From: Crocodylus rhombifer
Lineage: Eukaryota > Chordata > Crocodylia > Crocodylidae
Direction of reading: 5' to 3'
Assembly (NCBI GenBank): GCA_038503035.1
Contig: JAVSML010019155.1
Location: 1-64,000 of the forward strand
DNA length: 64,000 nt
The notes beneath the pieces were generated by a model. It had not been told where the DNA came from. It worked only from the letters and a program-made list of their open reading frames with translations, and ran no database searches. Position numbers and translations under genes: made by a program. This document shows positions 45,788-57,278 of the stretch, in pieces. The first letter of the stretch is position 1. The number at the start of each line of letters is the position of its first letter.

Positions 45788-46158
45788 ATGAGAACATAAG
45801 TGCCATACTGGATCAGACCAGTGGTCTTTCTCAGCCAGTATCCTGTCTCCAGGAGGGCAGAAGTGGATGCTTTAGAAGGAGAGAACTGAACCAGGTATAT
45901 CTATACCCTGTCATACCCTCCATCTAATTGGTTTAGATATGCCAGAGGATGCATCCCTGATTGTCCTGTTTAATAGCTCTTTATGGAGCTAATCAACCAT
46001 GAATTTGTCTAGTTTTTTATTTGAACCTGGCTATACTATCTGGTTGCACAACCTCCTGTGGTATGAGTCCTCAGGTTAACATACAGTGCAAAAAAATTCT
46101 ATCTGTTGTTAGTTTTAAACTTGTGTCCCACCAAGTTTCTTGCATTCCCAAAATAGTA

Positions 46159-46166
46159 GTATTCTG
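46159..46166. repeat. left 8-bp TSD of foldback hAT copy 4
   Basis: GTATTCTG, repeated exactly at 46901-46908. Confidence 0.88.
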
Positions 46167-46900
46167 GAGGCCTGTGCGAAGCAGCTAGCATTAGCTTCGG
46201 ATTTGGATTCGGCCGATTCTGGGGACAGCGATTTGATTTGATGATTTGAATCGCTGTCCTGAATTGATTCAACTGAATCTGATTTGGAGATTCAGCTGCC
46301 GCTGAATTGGACAAATCTCTGAATCGGCCCCATCCCCTGCCCGCTCTCCCAGCCCTGTCAATGGCTGCTCCTCCTGGCCCCAGCTCCCAGCATTTTGAAA
46401 AAAAAAGTCCAGCACTCACTGGCTGCTGCCAGGTGGGGAGACAATCCCCGCTGCTCCCCATTGCCCCACACTGTGAGAGGGGCTCTGTCACAAGCCCCCA
46501 TCCCCAGTTCCTGGCTCTTTAGGAAAAAAAAAAAAACCCACTCACCAGCTGCTGCTGGGCAGGGGGGTGATCCCCACTGCACCCCATGGGCAGGGGGCAC
46601 TCAGGGGGGCTGGAGGAACAGGCAGAGGATGGGGCCTGGCAGGGGTCCCCCCATGGTCCCCTTCCCCCTCCTCCAGCCTCCCCTCCCCTGCCCCCTACTT
46701 ACCGGCATAGAGTCTGGGTCCAGCTTCCTGCAGCAGCAAGCGGGGATTGCCTGAATCTCTGAAGCTCTCTGAATCTTTTCCGAATCGATTCGGACCTTTT
46801 TATGGGTCTCCTGATTTGATTTGGATTCAGAGATTCGGCCACTGAGTTGGGCTGAATCGCCTCCGAATCGAATCACCACCTAAAGCGTTGCGCAGCCCTA
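46167..46900. mobile_element. foldback hAT transposon, copy 4 (modular subfamily)
   Basis: 734 bp. Left end GAGGCCTGTGCGAAGC; right end GCGTTGCGCAGCCCTA; perfect TSD GTATTCTG. Subterminal GAATC/GATTTG-rich zones lie at 46190-46330 and 46750-46880. The centre has two tandem copies of the A-run module seen in copy 3 (about 46380-46500 and 46505-46590). Inserted into an old CR1. Confidence 0.9.
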
Positions 46901-47063
46901 GTATTCTGGGACTTGTTAAATAACAGTTCCCTATACACTTTATCTACATCCTTCTTGATTGTATAGACCTGCACCTTCTCCTTTCCAAACTGAAGAGCCT
47001 TGGCCTTTTTAGTCTCTTCTCACATGGCAACTGACATGGCAACTGCTCCAGACTATGGATCAT

Positions 47064-48043
47064 CAGGGATCCAGATTTTCCATTTCCCACAGAAAAATGG
47101 AGTAAACTGCAGATTTTAACTTTTACTGGAGGCAGAAATGGATTTCTCATTTTACCAAAGAAACCCACAGATTTTGCAGTTTTGCGACAAGCCCTTTGCA
47201 GGCTGGCAGAGTTCCAGCCAACAAAGGGCTGGGAGGGAGCGGGTGGAGGGCAATCAGGCAGGGGGCACCATGTGCATGCACATCGCCCCAGGCAGCCTAG
47301 AGAGCAGCTCCTGCACGTAAGTAGGTAGGATGGTGGGAACTGAGCCCCCATAGGGAGGGAAGCAGGGAGTTGGGCAGGACTGGGGCTGCTGCCCAGCCAG
47401 GCAGTGTGTGGTGTTTGGGGCAACAATATACAGCTGCAGGATCCCAGCGAGGAGCAGGACAGGGCTGCAGGCAGCTCATCCAGGGGGGCAGGAAGAGGCA
47501 TGGCCAGCTCCCCAGCACTGTACACACTCCCGGGGAGCAGGGGGACCTGTGCCCATCAGAGCTGTGTGCAGGGATGGCTCCAGCTCCCACCTTGCTCCCT
47601 CCCCCGGGGCCTCCACAGCCCAGTGGGCATGACCCGGTGTAGCAGGGAACAGTGGGGCTGCGGAGAGAAGCTGCTTTGAGCTCCGCGCTACCCTGGCTAC
47701 ACACCCCCTGTGTGGGGGGGAGCTGGGGTCTGCTCTGCTGCAGCAGCTGCTGCCTCCTGCTGGGCAGGTGGCTGTGGACCCAGGTCCCTGGCCCTGTAGC
47801 CCTGGAAGATGGGGGCCCTCTTTGGCAGGGCTGCAGGTGGTAGGGGCTGTGGGGGTGGGGGTAAGGAGCACCAGCAGGGCCAAGGGGCTGTAGGGGGGAG
47901 TGAGAGGCATGAGCAGGGCTGGGGTAGGGGCAGAGAAAGAGGCACAAGCAGGGCCAGGGGGGTTGTTGGGGGCCTTTAATTTTAATCAGGATTTAGGGGG
48001 TTTTATCAGAGAATTGCTTTTATTGGGAAAACCAGGATCCCTG
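47064..48043. mobile_element. 980-bp hAT element
   Basis: Left end CAGGGATCCAGATTTTCC; right end reverse complement CAGGGATCCTGGTTTTCCC. Flanking octamers TGGATCAT and CTAATCAT share the last five bases. The interior is GC-rich with biased open frames on both strands (up to 216 codons, Pro/Ser-rich) that I regard as non-coding. It shares GCTGGCAGAGTTCCAGCC with the element at 27422. Inserted into the same old CR1. Confidence 0.75.
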
Positions 48044-48083
48044 CTAATCATCTTGGCTGTCTTTCTCTGTCCCTTTTATAATT

Positions 48084-48407
48084 CTACGACATTATTTTTG
48101 AGATGCAGAAACCAGAACTGTACACAGTATTCAGAATATGTGTACACCATGAATTTGTATAGTGCCATGAATACGTTCTCTGTTTTAGTTTCAATTTCAA
48201 TTCACTGATGCCCAAGGTAAATCCACATTTTTGAAATTCCAAATATATTATGCCAGCTGGGTCTTCTTTTTCCATGTGCTTATTAACACCCTCAAAGAAC
48301 TCCAGTAGATTGGTGAGGCAGGATTTTCCTTTACAAAAGCCATGCTGACCCTTTCGCAGAAGATTGTAGTGACAGCTGATTTTATTCATTATCATAGATT
48401 CTACCAA
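48084..48407 (-). pseudogene. RT fragment of the old CR1-like LINE
   Basis: 108-codon open frame with QHGFCKGKSCLTNLLEFFEGVNK and IIYLEFQK, the blocks just before the catalytic region in CR1-type RT. The KAF-D motif is already corrupted and the FADD region is missing. RT entry blocks continue upstream beyond the MITE at 48438-48645. Confidence 0.75.
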
Positions 48408-48437
48408 TTTCTCAGGGAAGGAAGTGAGACTGCCTGG

Positions 48438-48645
48438 CCGCGTCTACACGTTCATTTAATGTACCTTAGGTACTGTGCATTTAGTTTAGTACTTGCTTAA
48501 TAAAGTACTAACTAAATGCACAGTGCCTAGAATTACTGCACAATAACAATGTGCTGTAGGCTATTAGCACAGTTTTTGCCAGGATATGCTACTGCACAGT
48601 GTTTTTAGGCTAATGCGCAATAAGTGTCTCCTGTAGACATGCCCA
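48438..48645. mobile_element. short MITE, second subfamily, inside the old CR1
   Basis: About 208 bp. Ends CCGCGTCTACACG and (reverse complement) TGGGCATGTCTACAG. Flanked by CTGG at 48434-48437 and 48646-48649; removing the element restores a GACTG...TCTGTAGTT reading typical of CR1. Matches the element at 37515 internally. Confidence 0.68.
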
Positions 48646-48820
48646 CTGGTCTGTAGTTCCCAGGATCACCTCTGAAGCCCTTTTTGAAGAGGAGTGTTAT
48701 GTTGGCAACCTGCCAGTCCTCTGGCACTAGGAGTTGGGTCCAGTGAGTTGGGACTTTCCTTTTGGAGGAGAATAACTAACGTTCTACTCCCTAGTGTTGC
48801 TCACATCAATCTCAATGGTA

Positions 48821-49010
48821 CATGGGTAGATCTAGGATTTTGAAAATGTTGCAGGTAATGTGGCCCACCGTTTCATATACACACATTTTTCTCTAGTTAA
48901 AGAGAAACTAGAAGTTTTACTAATATGCCAGGGGCTTCATACTATATTATTCAATTTAAGATCAAAACAAAAACAAATATAACTATTGGAACGTGCACTA
49001 ATTTGCTAGA
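48821..49010. mobile_element. partial hAT element related to the one at 31147
   Basis: Starts CATGGGTAGATCTAGGATTTTG and contains the TATGCCAGGGGCTTCA and ACTATATTATTCAATTTAAG segments found in inverted orientation at 31500-31674. The far end could not be located, so the limit is approximate. Confidence 0.55.
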
Positions 49011-49549
49011 ATATATATTAAACTAGAAAAAACATAACAAATTAGGCAAAAAATTATCAAAATAGCCAAAAGCTATTGTTTCATTAGTCCCATAGCAATT
49101 ACACTTAAATGTAAGTCTCTTGGTCAAATTCATAAAACAAAATCTAGCCTTCTTGAGTGTCTTGACAATGCCTCTAATACTTCAATGTCAGGTATTTCTA
49201 CACATGAGTTGATATTAACAAACCTGAGTTAAGATTTTTATCTAGGGCAAAAAACAGTCTAAAGGGCTATGAAATAGAAAATAGACATTACCAGGAATGG
49301 CTAACAGACAGCAAAATTGCAGAAGAAAGGATAGTTTGAATAGTGGAATGTCAAGGATCGTTTGTTGAGAGTGGGTCTTCAAGGCCCTTAAAAGGAGAGA
49401 GGATCACTAATACCTGTGGAGTGCAGAGAGATGTAGCAGGAATCAGGAAGATGATCATGGGCATTTTACACATACCTTTTCATCCCATGACGTGCTCAAG
49501 ATCCAGCGGGTCAGAGCAGACTTGATTAATTGAGTGTGTTACACACACA

Positions 49550-49720
49550 AGCTGATGCGCACTGCACTGCGTTGTGTGCAGTTGTATAAGGGGCAAAATG
49601 CATGTCAGTGCACAGAAAATGGTGGCAGTGCGCTTTTGGAGAGCACACCACTGCTGCTTTCTCAATGCTGACGTGCATTTTTGCCACTTATACAACTGCA
49701 TGCACTGCAGCACATTTTTA
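49550..49720. repeat. foldback element (long hairpin)
   Basis: The left arm CAGTTGTATAAGGGGCAAAA...TGTCAGTG (49578-49612) is matched in reverse by ...TGCTGACGTGCATTTTTGCC...ACTTATACAACTGCATGCA (about 49666-49709). The centre also pairs loosely. Both strands give similar short open frames for this reason. No TSD or family recognised. Confidence 0.65.
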
Positions 49721-51515
49721 AAGCTTTTAAAAACGCTCAGCACTGTGGTGCAAGCAAGTGTACAAATGCCTAATAAGCCATCAAGTCAACTGACTGCCTC
49801 AGTGCTGACTGAATCCAACTGTTGCTGCCCCTCCCAGGAAGTTGGTTTTAAAGTTTGGGTGGAGCATGAATCAAATGGGGGGATCCACCCCTGCCGTAGT
49901 GTGAAGCAGAGATAAAGGTGAAGCCCTAGATGGCAAGAAATGTGTTTTTTGTCACGTGTCACTGCTCCTCTCCCCTTCTTCACATACATGCATTAAATCT
50001 ATTTTGATACATTCTTTGTAACGTTGGTGTCTACTTGAGCTTCCACCAATCTCCACAAAATGCTTCTCTTGTTGTATCCAGTTCAAAGGGAAAAACTGTT
50101 TAAGGAGACTGCCTTGCTGTATCAAGCTGACTGGAGCAAAGGCATTCAATCTATGCTGAAACTGGTGCTCAATAAAGGTGTGGCAGGAGTTAAAGCCAAG
50201 GCACCAGCTGACCCCTGCATTTGTTGTCAATTAATGGAAAAGACTTTGCCAGCCCAGACATCTGCCCAACTAACAGTGCCAACTTCTAGTCAGCACTTGG
50301 AAACTTAGGCCATCAAGCGAACTGTCACTTGAGGTCAATGGAAAGACACCTTCTACTTCACTACAGAGTTGGATTAGGTCCTTTGCATTTAGATCTTTCC
50401 TTTTCTTGGATTTAATTTCTTGTTTTCACACCTTCCACATCACTGCTTAGATATCAATAAGACCACAGTTAGGGCATTCTGAGCTCTATGGTGAATGTCT
50501 AATGAAGATGTTTCTGAACTGGATATTATTGACTTCAGAGACTATATCTCAGGTCACTGTGTAATTAAGCAAGGTAATGCCCAGGGGATGGTGCGATTAC
50601 AGTCTTCCAGTTAAAAATGCATTAGGTAGGGTTTAAAGAGTAGGTGTCCTTTGTTATATATTGGGTGGAATTGAGGGAGAGGAGATTAAAATAAGAACTT
50701 AAATTAGGTCTGTAGCACTGAGTCTTACAGGCCAGTATAAAGTCATTCTGACTTATTGTTTCAGTACATTTGGTACTTCATTTACAGGGAAATTTTCAGA
50801 GGTCTACTACTATATCATCTACTATGTAAATATATAGTAGAATAAGATTACCATTTTAAGGCATTTCTATTTTGGGTAGTTATAGATTTAAGATACATTT
50901 ACATAGTGGAAGTGTAGATAGCAGAGCATGCTATTCTGAAATCTTTCTTGATGATATTGAACAGACTGAGTTGGTATTTCAGTCACAAGACAGCCCACAG
51001 AATCTGAGTTAGTGTTGTCTCCCTGACAGCAAACTCCATTGACAAAGCTCATCCCAGGAGTCCATTAAATCAGGCAAATCCAGTTGAATCTAAAGTTTCT
51101 GTTACAGACATGGGAGACAGTCTGTTTCCTACTTCAACCCTTTCACGCTGCTGCAAGGTAAAGAGTGAAGAGTGTCTCTACTATTTCCTACACATTTTTA
51201 TATTGTTGCCTACCGTGTATTATCTGAATGCTTTCCACAAAAATTGTTAGCACTAGCAAAATCCCCAGTGGAGTTAAAAGCTGAGATTAGTAGCAGAAGC
51301 CTGATACACCTCTCCAATCCTGACACAGAATGCAATCCCAGGTGCCTATTGCTGACTCTAAGGCTTGCCTTAGCATTACACTGCAAAGACCAGAGGCAGA
51401 CACTTCACCTTTGAAAGATAGGAAACAAAATCATTTGTGTCTTTTAAGCTAAGAAGCACAGATTCCATGATCTGTTTTAACAGTTCTCAAACATAAAGTG
51501 CCCTGAGGTTGTGTG
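49721..51515. other. no gene seen
   Basis: AT-rich, unique-looking; open frames under 115 codons with no domain. Confidence 0.5.
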
Positions 51516-51523
51516 AGGATATA

Positions 51524-51998
51524 AAGTGAATGCATCTGTATGTGCACTTTACTGCAGTTGACTAATTAGCTCCGCAGTAAAGCATCACCATCTACATGTG
51601 TGCTGGTATTAGTGCAGTATATTCATTAACTCTGCCATGAAATAGTACCATCGGGGACAGTACTATCTTACAGCAATCAGTTACTGCACAGAAAGGCATG
51701 CATGGATGGTGACTGGAATCGCAGCAGTTAGAGCCGGGGTGCAGCAGCCCCTGGGCAGGCTCTGCAGTTTCAACACTCTCATGCCCCAGCCAACCCCTCT
51801 GCTGCCTTATGCCACCACCTGGAGCCTGGGGCTGACTCCAGCAAGACTGCCATCAACCTGGGGCTGCACCACTGTGGCTCAAACTGCTGCTGTCCTGGGC
51901 GCACCTGAAGAAGCTGCACCCAGGAGAAACTGACTCCTGTGTAGTTGACATCGGAGTTCATTGATCTGCATTAATAGTTCTTGTAGATCCACCCAGTA
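51524..51998. mobile_element. MITE of the TGGGTGCATCTACAC family
   Basis: 475 bp. Left end AAGTGAATGCATCTGTATGTG; right end reverse complement TACTGGGTGGATCTACAAG. Flanking octamers AGGATATA (51516-51523) and AGGGTATT (51999-52006) match at 6 of 8, the best evidence that this family makes 8-bp TSDs and belongs to hAT. The interior shares GACTAATTAGCTCCGCAGTAAAGC with other copies. Confidence 0.75.
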
Positions 51999-52158
51999 AG
52001 GGTATTACCTACTAGTTTCTTGTCATATTTCAGCATTGAAAAGCATCAAACTATGGCTTTTGCATAAGAGCATATGAGACATGAAGGCTTCCAGGTCTGT
52101 TAAATTTTACTCCACTTTAAAAGTAGCCAAACTGAGAGTTTTTTAAATCCCGCCCTAT

Positions 52159-52755
52159 GTCAGTACTCTGCAGGCACATCTACACAAGATGCTTTACTTA
52201 AGATTACAGCAAATTACTCTGCAGTAAATATCACCATCTACATGTGCAGATGCTTACTGCTCAGTAATTTGCTGTTATCACAAGTAAATTTACTACCTGT
52301 AAATACAAGTAGCAAATTTACTCAGGAGTAATCGCTGTGTAGTAGGGCACAAGTAGATGGACAACTGGAAGCAAATTTGCTCCCAGTCAGCTGGGCAGCA
52401 AGGGGCAAAAGATCATGGAGTGGGGGCTGGGAACTCCCTGCTGCTGCGGCACGGGGACATTGTCCCTGCCAGGACTTCAGTGGCAGAGCCTGCCCTAGCA
52501 ACAGGCAGGTCCTGGGGGCAGAAAACAATCTTCTGCCCCCTGCTACCTGGCTGATCAGAAGCAAATCTCCCCCTTCCACACATGCTGTACTGCTCAGTAA
52601 TTACTTCCAAGTAAATTTGATACTTGTATTTACAGGTAGTAAATTTACTTGTGATTACTGCACAGTAAGTATCTGCGTGTGTATACTTACTGCACATCAA
52701 TATGCTCTAATCTTTAGTAAAGCACCTCATGTAGACACGCCTGCAGAGTACTGAC
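52159..52755. mobile_element. large palindromic MITE with 17-bp perfect inverted ends
   Basis: Ends GTCAGTACTCTGCAGGC (52159-52175) and GCCTGCAGAGTACTGAC (52739-52755) are perfect inverted copies. Inside, GCACATCTACACAAGATGCTTTAC pairs with AGTAAAGCACCTCATGTAGAC, and TTACTACCTGTAAATACAAG pairs with CTTGTATTTACAGGTAGTAA. The GC-rich centre (52380-52560) is unpaired. Related by its TIR to the TGGGTGCATCTACAC family. Confidence 0.75.
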
Positions 52756-55700
52756 CGTGAAGAGGCTGATGATGCCTTTTCACAGGAACCTGATCTTCCC
52801 AGCCCTGAGTTACCTGGAAGAAACATTACCACGCTGTGGTGGGAACTCCCTGCATGCCCAAAGCTGGACTTATCAGCCCAGCAGGTGAGCCAGATTGGCT
52901 TCCCCAGTGCCCTGGGAGCTATTTCTGGCTGGGCAATTCAGCTCAGAGAAAGGACGGGAGAAGAAAGTAGAGAGTGAGACCCGGGGAGTACTGGCTGGGT
53001 GACCCCCGCTGACCTCCCAAAATAAGGAGACTTTGAATCTCCAGGAACAGGGTGGCAGATCAATGGATCTGAGAGCTCGGAGAAGCTAATGAACTAAAGC
53101 AGATGTTAATTGCTGGTGTGAGCTATCAATTATCATGGTGGCACATCAATTAGTGGATCCAGCTGCAAGGACTGTGTGGTGGGAGCTGCGAGAGCCAACA
53201 AGTTGCGGGCAAAGCAGCAGCTAAGCCAGCCGGACAGGTCTCATTCTTTTTTTTCTTTCTTGTTTTTTTATTTATTCATTGTTGTGGGGGGGGGCGGCGT
53301 TCAGAGCCAGATCCCACTGCGGCAACCACAGATGGGTCAGACTGGGCAAATACCACCCCTCCCGGAACCCAGTAAAACAAAGTCATGGCAGGAGAGAGCC
53401 AGCAGGAGCCCCAGTTTGACTAAGTGGCTAGGTTTTTTTCCAGTGAGGACAGGCAGCTGGATGTCAGCAGGGGACAGAGGGCCATGTCCCTATGTGGTGA
53501 TTCCCCGACAAACTTGACATAGGGAGGGGTTTTAAAAACTCTCCGTTTGGCTACTTGTAACAATCTCCCAGCAATCACAGAGCAGCAGCTGGGAGATAAC
53601 AAGCTTCCAGCCTGTTGCTAGTCCCAGCTCCATAATTGGGCAGCAGGAGCCAGGAACAAGCTCCCAGCCCCCACTCTGCAATCATGATCACACAAATGGA
53701 GCTGGGAGCTCCCTGCTTGGGGCACAGGGAGAGTTTCCCACCTAGCCTTGAGCTGGATGGGACATGCCTCTGACCAAGACAGCCCCCAGCCATCCCCAGG
53801 CTATGTGGCAAAGTCTGCATGTGCAGCCTGAAGGTGCCTGGGGACTGTCCCTTTTTGGTCACTGCTAGCTGTCCACCAACAGATTGCAGATTGGGGCAGG
53901 AGGCTGGGCTGTACAAGGGTTTTCTGCAGCTCTTTCCAAGCCCCCTGCCCCTGATCTGAGAGCTGCAGCTCCCAGGGGCAGGGAGCTATCTCTCAGCCCT
54001 GTGTTCCCTGCCAGCCCCTGGGTTAGCACCCAGAGGGAGCCTAAAGTTTCCCCTGGCTTCTGCAGGGGGCCAGTGCAGGGCTGTAGGGGGCAGGAGCAGA
54101 CTGCTGCCAGGAGCAGAAAATCTCCTCCCGCATCCTTACACGTGTAGATGCCTGCTTGAGGTGGGTTTACTTTAAAGTGAACCCAACCTGCAGCACTGAG
54201 GTAGAATGCTTGACGAGCTTCCAGTGGGGCAACAATCAGGCACAAATGGGCTTGGTAGACAAGGGAGCTATGCTTCGGTCTGGGTAGACTGGCACCAAAT
54301 CAGAAGCAGTAGAAACCTGCTTCAAATGATAGATGGTCTGTGAGACCAACTGCTGCTCTCTGCCTGGACCCAGCCTGGAACCCCAGCTCCCTGGGAAAAG
54401 CCTGGAAGGAAAACCTCTTGGGCATATCTCCATGTTGTGCACAAGCAGCTGCCGTTTTGTGGATAGAGCCGATGCAATGCATTAAAGGAGGGGCTCTCTG
54501 ATGTCAGATGTAGTAAAGAAAATGTGTAGTGTGCATTTTGTCACTGTGTCATTCCAGACTCATCGGTGGCTGCTGGAGAGAAGGGAGAGAAGGAGAGGCT
54601 TTGTAGTACAAGTCATCAACTGGACATTTCTATATTGCTAAAACCAATTACAGTTCCCTCAGGTTATGGTGCCCTGAAGAGCCAGAGCCTTTTGCCTTGT
54701 ACATTTACCCTGTGCTTCTCTCCCTTTCCACTCTTGCTTCTTTTTGGAAGTTTGGATATATTCGAAACAGGTTCTAGAAAGTAACAGGCAGACGCAGTCA
54801 CTGCAAGCTGTCTCCCTCTCAAAGGTAATGTTAACGCAGTTGCCAGCCATTACCTAGCTACTTGGAGTTCCAGCTCAATGGCACAATTTAAACAGTTATT
54901 TAAGTTGTTGAACTGTATGATCTCTCTCACTCTCAGCAGTCTCCTCTGGAAGAACAATTTTTTGTCCTAACTGCTCTATGAAAAATAAACTTCCTTGCCT
55001 GGAGCATATTTAGTACCAGAAGTTCAGAACTGGCTGGGATTTATACTTCCAAGAACAGGAGGAATTCCAGAAATGTGGCTGTGGTATGTGAGGGCCCTGA
55101 GAAAACCAGCAAGTGAACTGCCTGAGATAGGCATGAACTGGACTGTTCAGAGATACAAGTTGAAAGACCAAAGGCCTTCTTCATTTGACATGAGCATGTA
55201 GAAATAACTGGGGAGTGCAGGCAAGGCAGGTGGGATCAGGCCCAGGTTCACAGGTGCTCTTTCTGAATCTAATGAGATGGGAGGGGATCGCCAAAGAGGC
55301 AGACACATCTTGGACAAAAATTCCAGGAGTCACAAGCCAGTAGCAATAAAAACTCAACTATTGAGCTTTTTGTTTAGTCAAATCACTACATTTATGGCTC
55401 ATTAACTTGATTATGCTTGGTGGTTTATATTTTTTTTAACCAAGCCTACCATTTTGGCAGTATGCTCAAAATAAAATAAATTGTCAGTGTGAGCCATGAT
55501 TAAACAATAGAGCTCAATGAAAGCCTAATCACCTGCCTTTCATATTCCTGAGGTTGTACATGAAGGCTAACAAACAAATATTTCACTGAGATTCAGTAAG
55601 AGAGTTGCTGCATTTATTTAAATAATGTATTTAAAATATCCTTGATATCTTCTTTTCAGATTTCTAGTCTGTGCCCATCAGATAGATCAGAACACTAAAG

Positions 55701-56150
55701 AAAGAGTCAGGATGTCTGGTTTCTTTTGTTTCCAACAGTGACTTTTAGAGTGACATTAGGAGATTTGCTTGGGGTTTGATTTAAAGTCCATTTGGATCAA
55801 TGAGAAGGTTTTCAACAATTTCAACAGACTTCAACTTCAACAGCCAGTGTTTCAGACATAACAACTAGTTTTGAGTGTAATCTGAGAAACCCTGAGCCTA
55901 ATTTTATGGGAACTGGGAGTACCCAGCATCTCATCAATTCTTGTGCAACTCTCAACAGCTATGAAAGACAGATGGGAAATGACTTAAAAACCAGAGGCAC
56001 CCATAAGCATAACCTTGTGACTCAATTTGTCAGCAGTAACAAAGCTATCAAAAGGTTGAATTAATTTTTGCAAAGTGCTTTGAGATCCTGGAATAAAAAG
56101 TGTCCCATAAATGTAAAATATTAGGATACATTAATGCAGGATTTCATAGA
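52756..56150. other. no gene seen
   Basis: About 3.4 kb. 52760-54130 is relatively GC-rich, with a G-run and polypyrimidine tract near 53250-53295; the rest is AT-rich. CACGTGTAGATGCCTGC at 54138-54154 looks like the right end of a CATCTACAC-type MITE, but I could not find its partner. Open frames are under 130 codons without domains. Confidence 0.45.
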
Positions 56151-56260
56151 CAGTGGTTGCATCTACACATGCATTTACTCTAGCCTAGATTTACTGTGCA
56201 GTAAGCAACTGCACAGTGGGCATATCTACACATTGCCCTATGTCAACATTGTTACTGCAC
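56151..56260. repeat. partial MITE ends of the CATCTACAC family
   Basis: CAGTGGTTGCATCTACACATGC (56151) and, 60 bp on, CAGTGGGCATATCTACACATTG (56214) are two left-end-like sequences in the same orientation, with CAGTAAGCAACTGCACAGT between them. No right end found. Confidence 0.5.
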
Positions 56261-57044
56261 CATGCTGTAGTACTTCCATGGAAGAAACAGCCTTTTGGAA
56301 GAAACAGAAAAAAATAATGCAAGCAATTCTATATATCTACCAATCCTAGGTCAGTCATCAAAGTCAAGAAATGTCTAGCCAGGATGTGAGCTTCACTTCT
56401 GAGGTTGTTTCTTGAATGTCAGATGTCAGCAGCCTCGAAGTTGGAGGCTGAGGCCCACCCTCCCTCCCTCCCAGTGGGGTGGATAAGACAGGCTGGTGGT
56501 ATGGCCTCTGTCCATGGTGCCTCAGGTTCTCCTCTCCTGCTCTGTCCATGTGCCTTGGGAACCCTTTGTTGCTCTAAAGTCCCTTTCTTTGTATTTGTGA
56601 GCGGGTGGGGCCTAGGAGCCGCCGTGTACTCCCTAGCACCCCTCTACCGTCACTTCAGGTGGTCCAAGCACCCTCGAATCTCGCCCACCACGACTTTGCT
56701 GTTTAATATATGTTTATGGGAGGCTGCCTTTATCCGCCTGGTGACTGGTAAGTGTGTCCTGCCCCTACTCTGTATGGGGTGCCGCTATATGTCCTCGCCT
56801 TAGGGCTATGCATGCCCTCTCTATCACCCCGGGCTCCTTACCCGCCTGAGGGCCTGACTGTCTGCCGCCGCCCTGTCACTGGTGCCCCTCGGGCCTGGCT
56901 CTCTGCTGCTGCCCCGCTCCGGGGCCTGTGCCGCGCCTCTCGTGCCCGCTGCCCGGCTCCGGGGCCTTGCCCTCTCTAGGGCCCACGCCGCGCTCTCTGC
57001 AGCGGTTGCCCTCCTCCCGGGCCTATACCGTGCTCTACGCTCTT

Positions 57045-57278
57045 GGGGCTCAGATGGCCGTAGCCGTGCCTGGCCCCTTGACCCTTCTCTGGGTCTTTTG
57101 CCTTCTGGGCAAACACCGCACCTCTCTCTGGCACACCCCGTGCCTCCCCGGTGCCGACTTTGGGGCTCAGGTGGCCATAGCCGTGCCTGGCCCCTTGACC
57201 CTTCTCTGGGTCTTTTGCCTTCTGGGCAAACACCGCGCCTCTCTCTGGCACAACCTGTGCCTCTCCAGCACAACTGTA
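57045..57278. repeat. 117-bp tandem duplication inside the LTR
   Basis: Units 57045-57161 and 57162-57278, both starting GGGGCTCAG and running through CCTTGACCCTTCTCTGGGTC. They are almost identical in the first 80 bases, so the duplication is recent relative to the LTR. Confidence 0.88.

Larger units (their letters stand above)
45788..48740 (-). mobile_element. old CR1-like LINE broken by three DNA transposons
   Basis: Minus-strand LINE in four pieces: 48740-48646, 48437-48044, 47063-46901 and 46158-45788. The pieces are consecutive: VPEDWQVANITLLFKKG and DPGNY (RT entry), the QHGFCKGKSCLTNL block, the post-RT region, an LFS-x-KRR-type segment, and finally the 3' UTR with the CATACTGGATCAGACCAGTGG motif (plus-strand reading) common at CR1/L3-type 3' ends in reptiles. 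Insertions: a MITE (48438-48645), a 980-bp hAT (47064-48043) and a foldback hAT (46167-46900). No catalytic box was found intact. Confidence 0.72.

Noticed and set aside
47297..47947. 216-codon minus-strand frame, Pro/Ser/Cys-rich
   Set aside because: Inside the 980-bp hAT element. Several frames are open on both strands, as expected for GC-rich, stop-poor DNA. No conserved motif.
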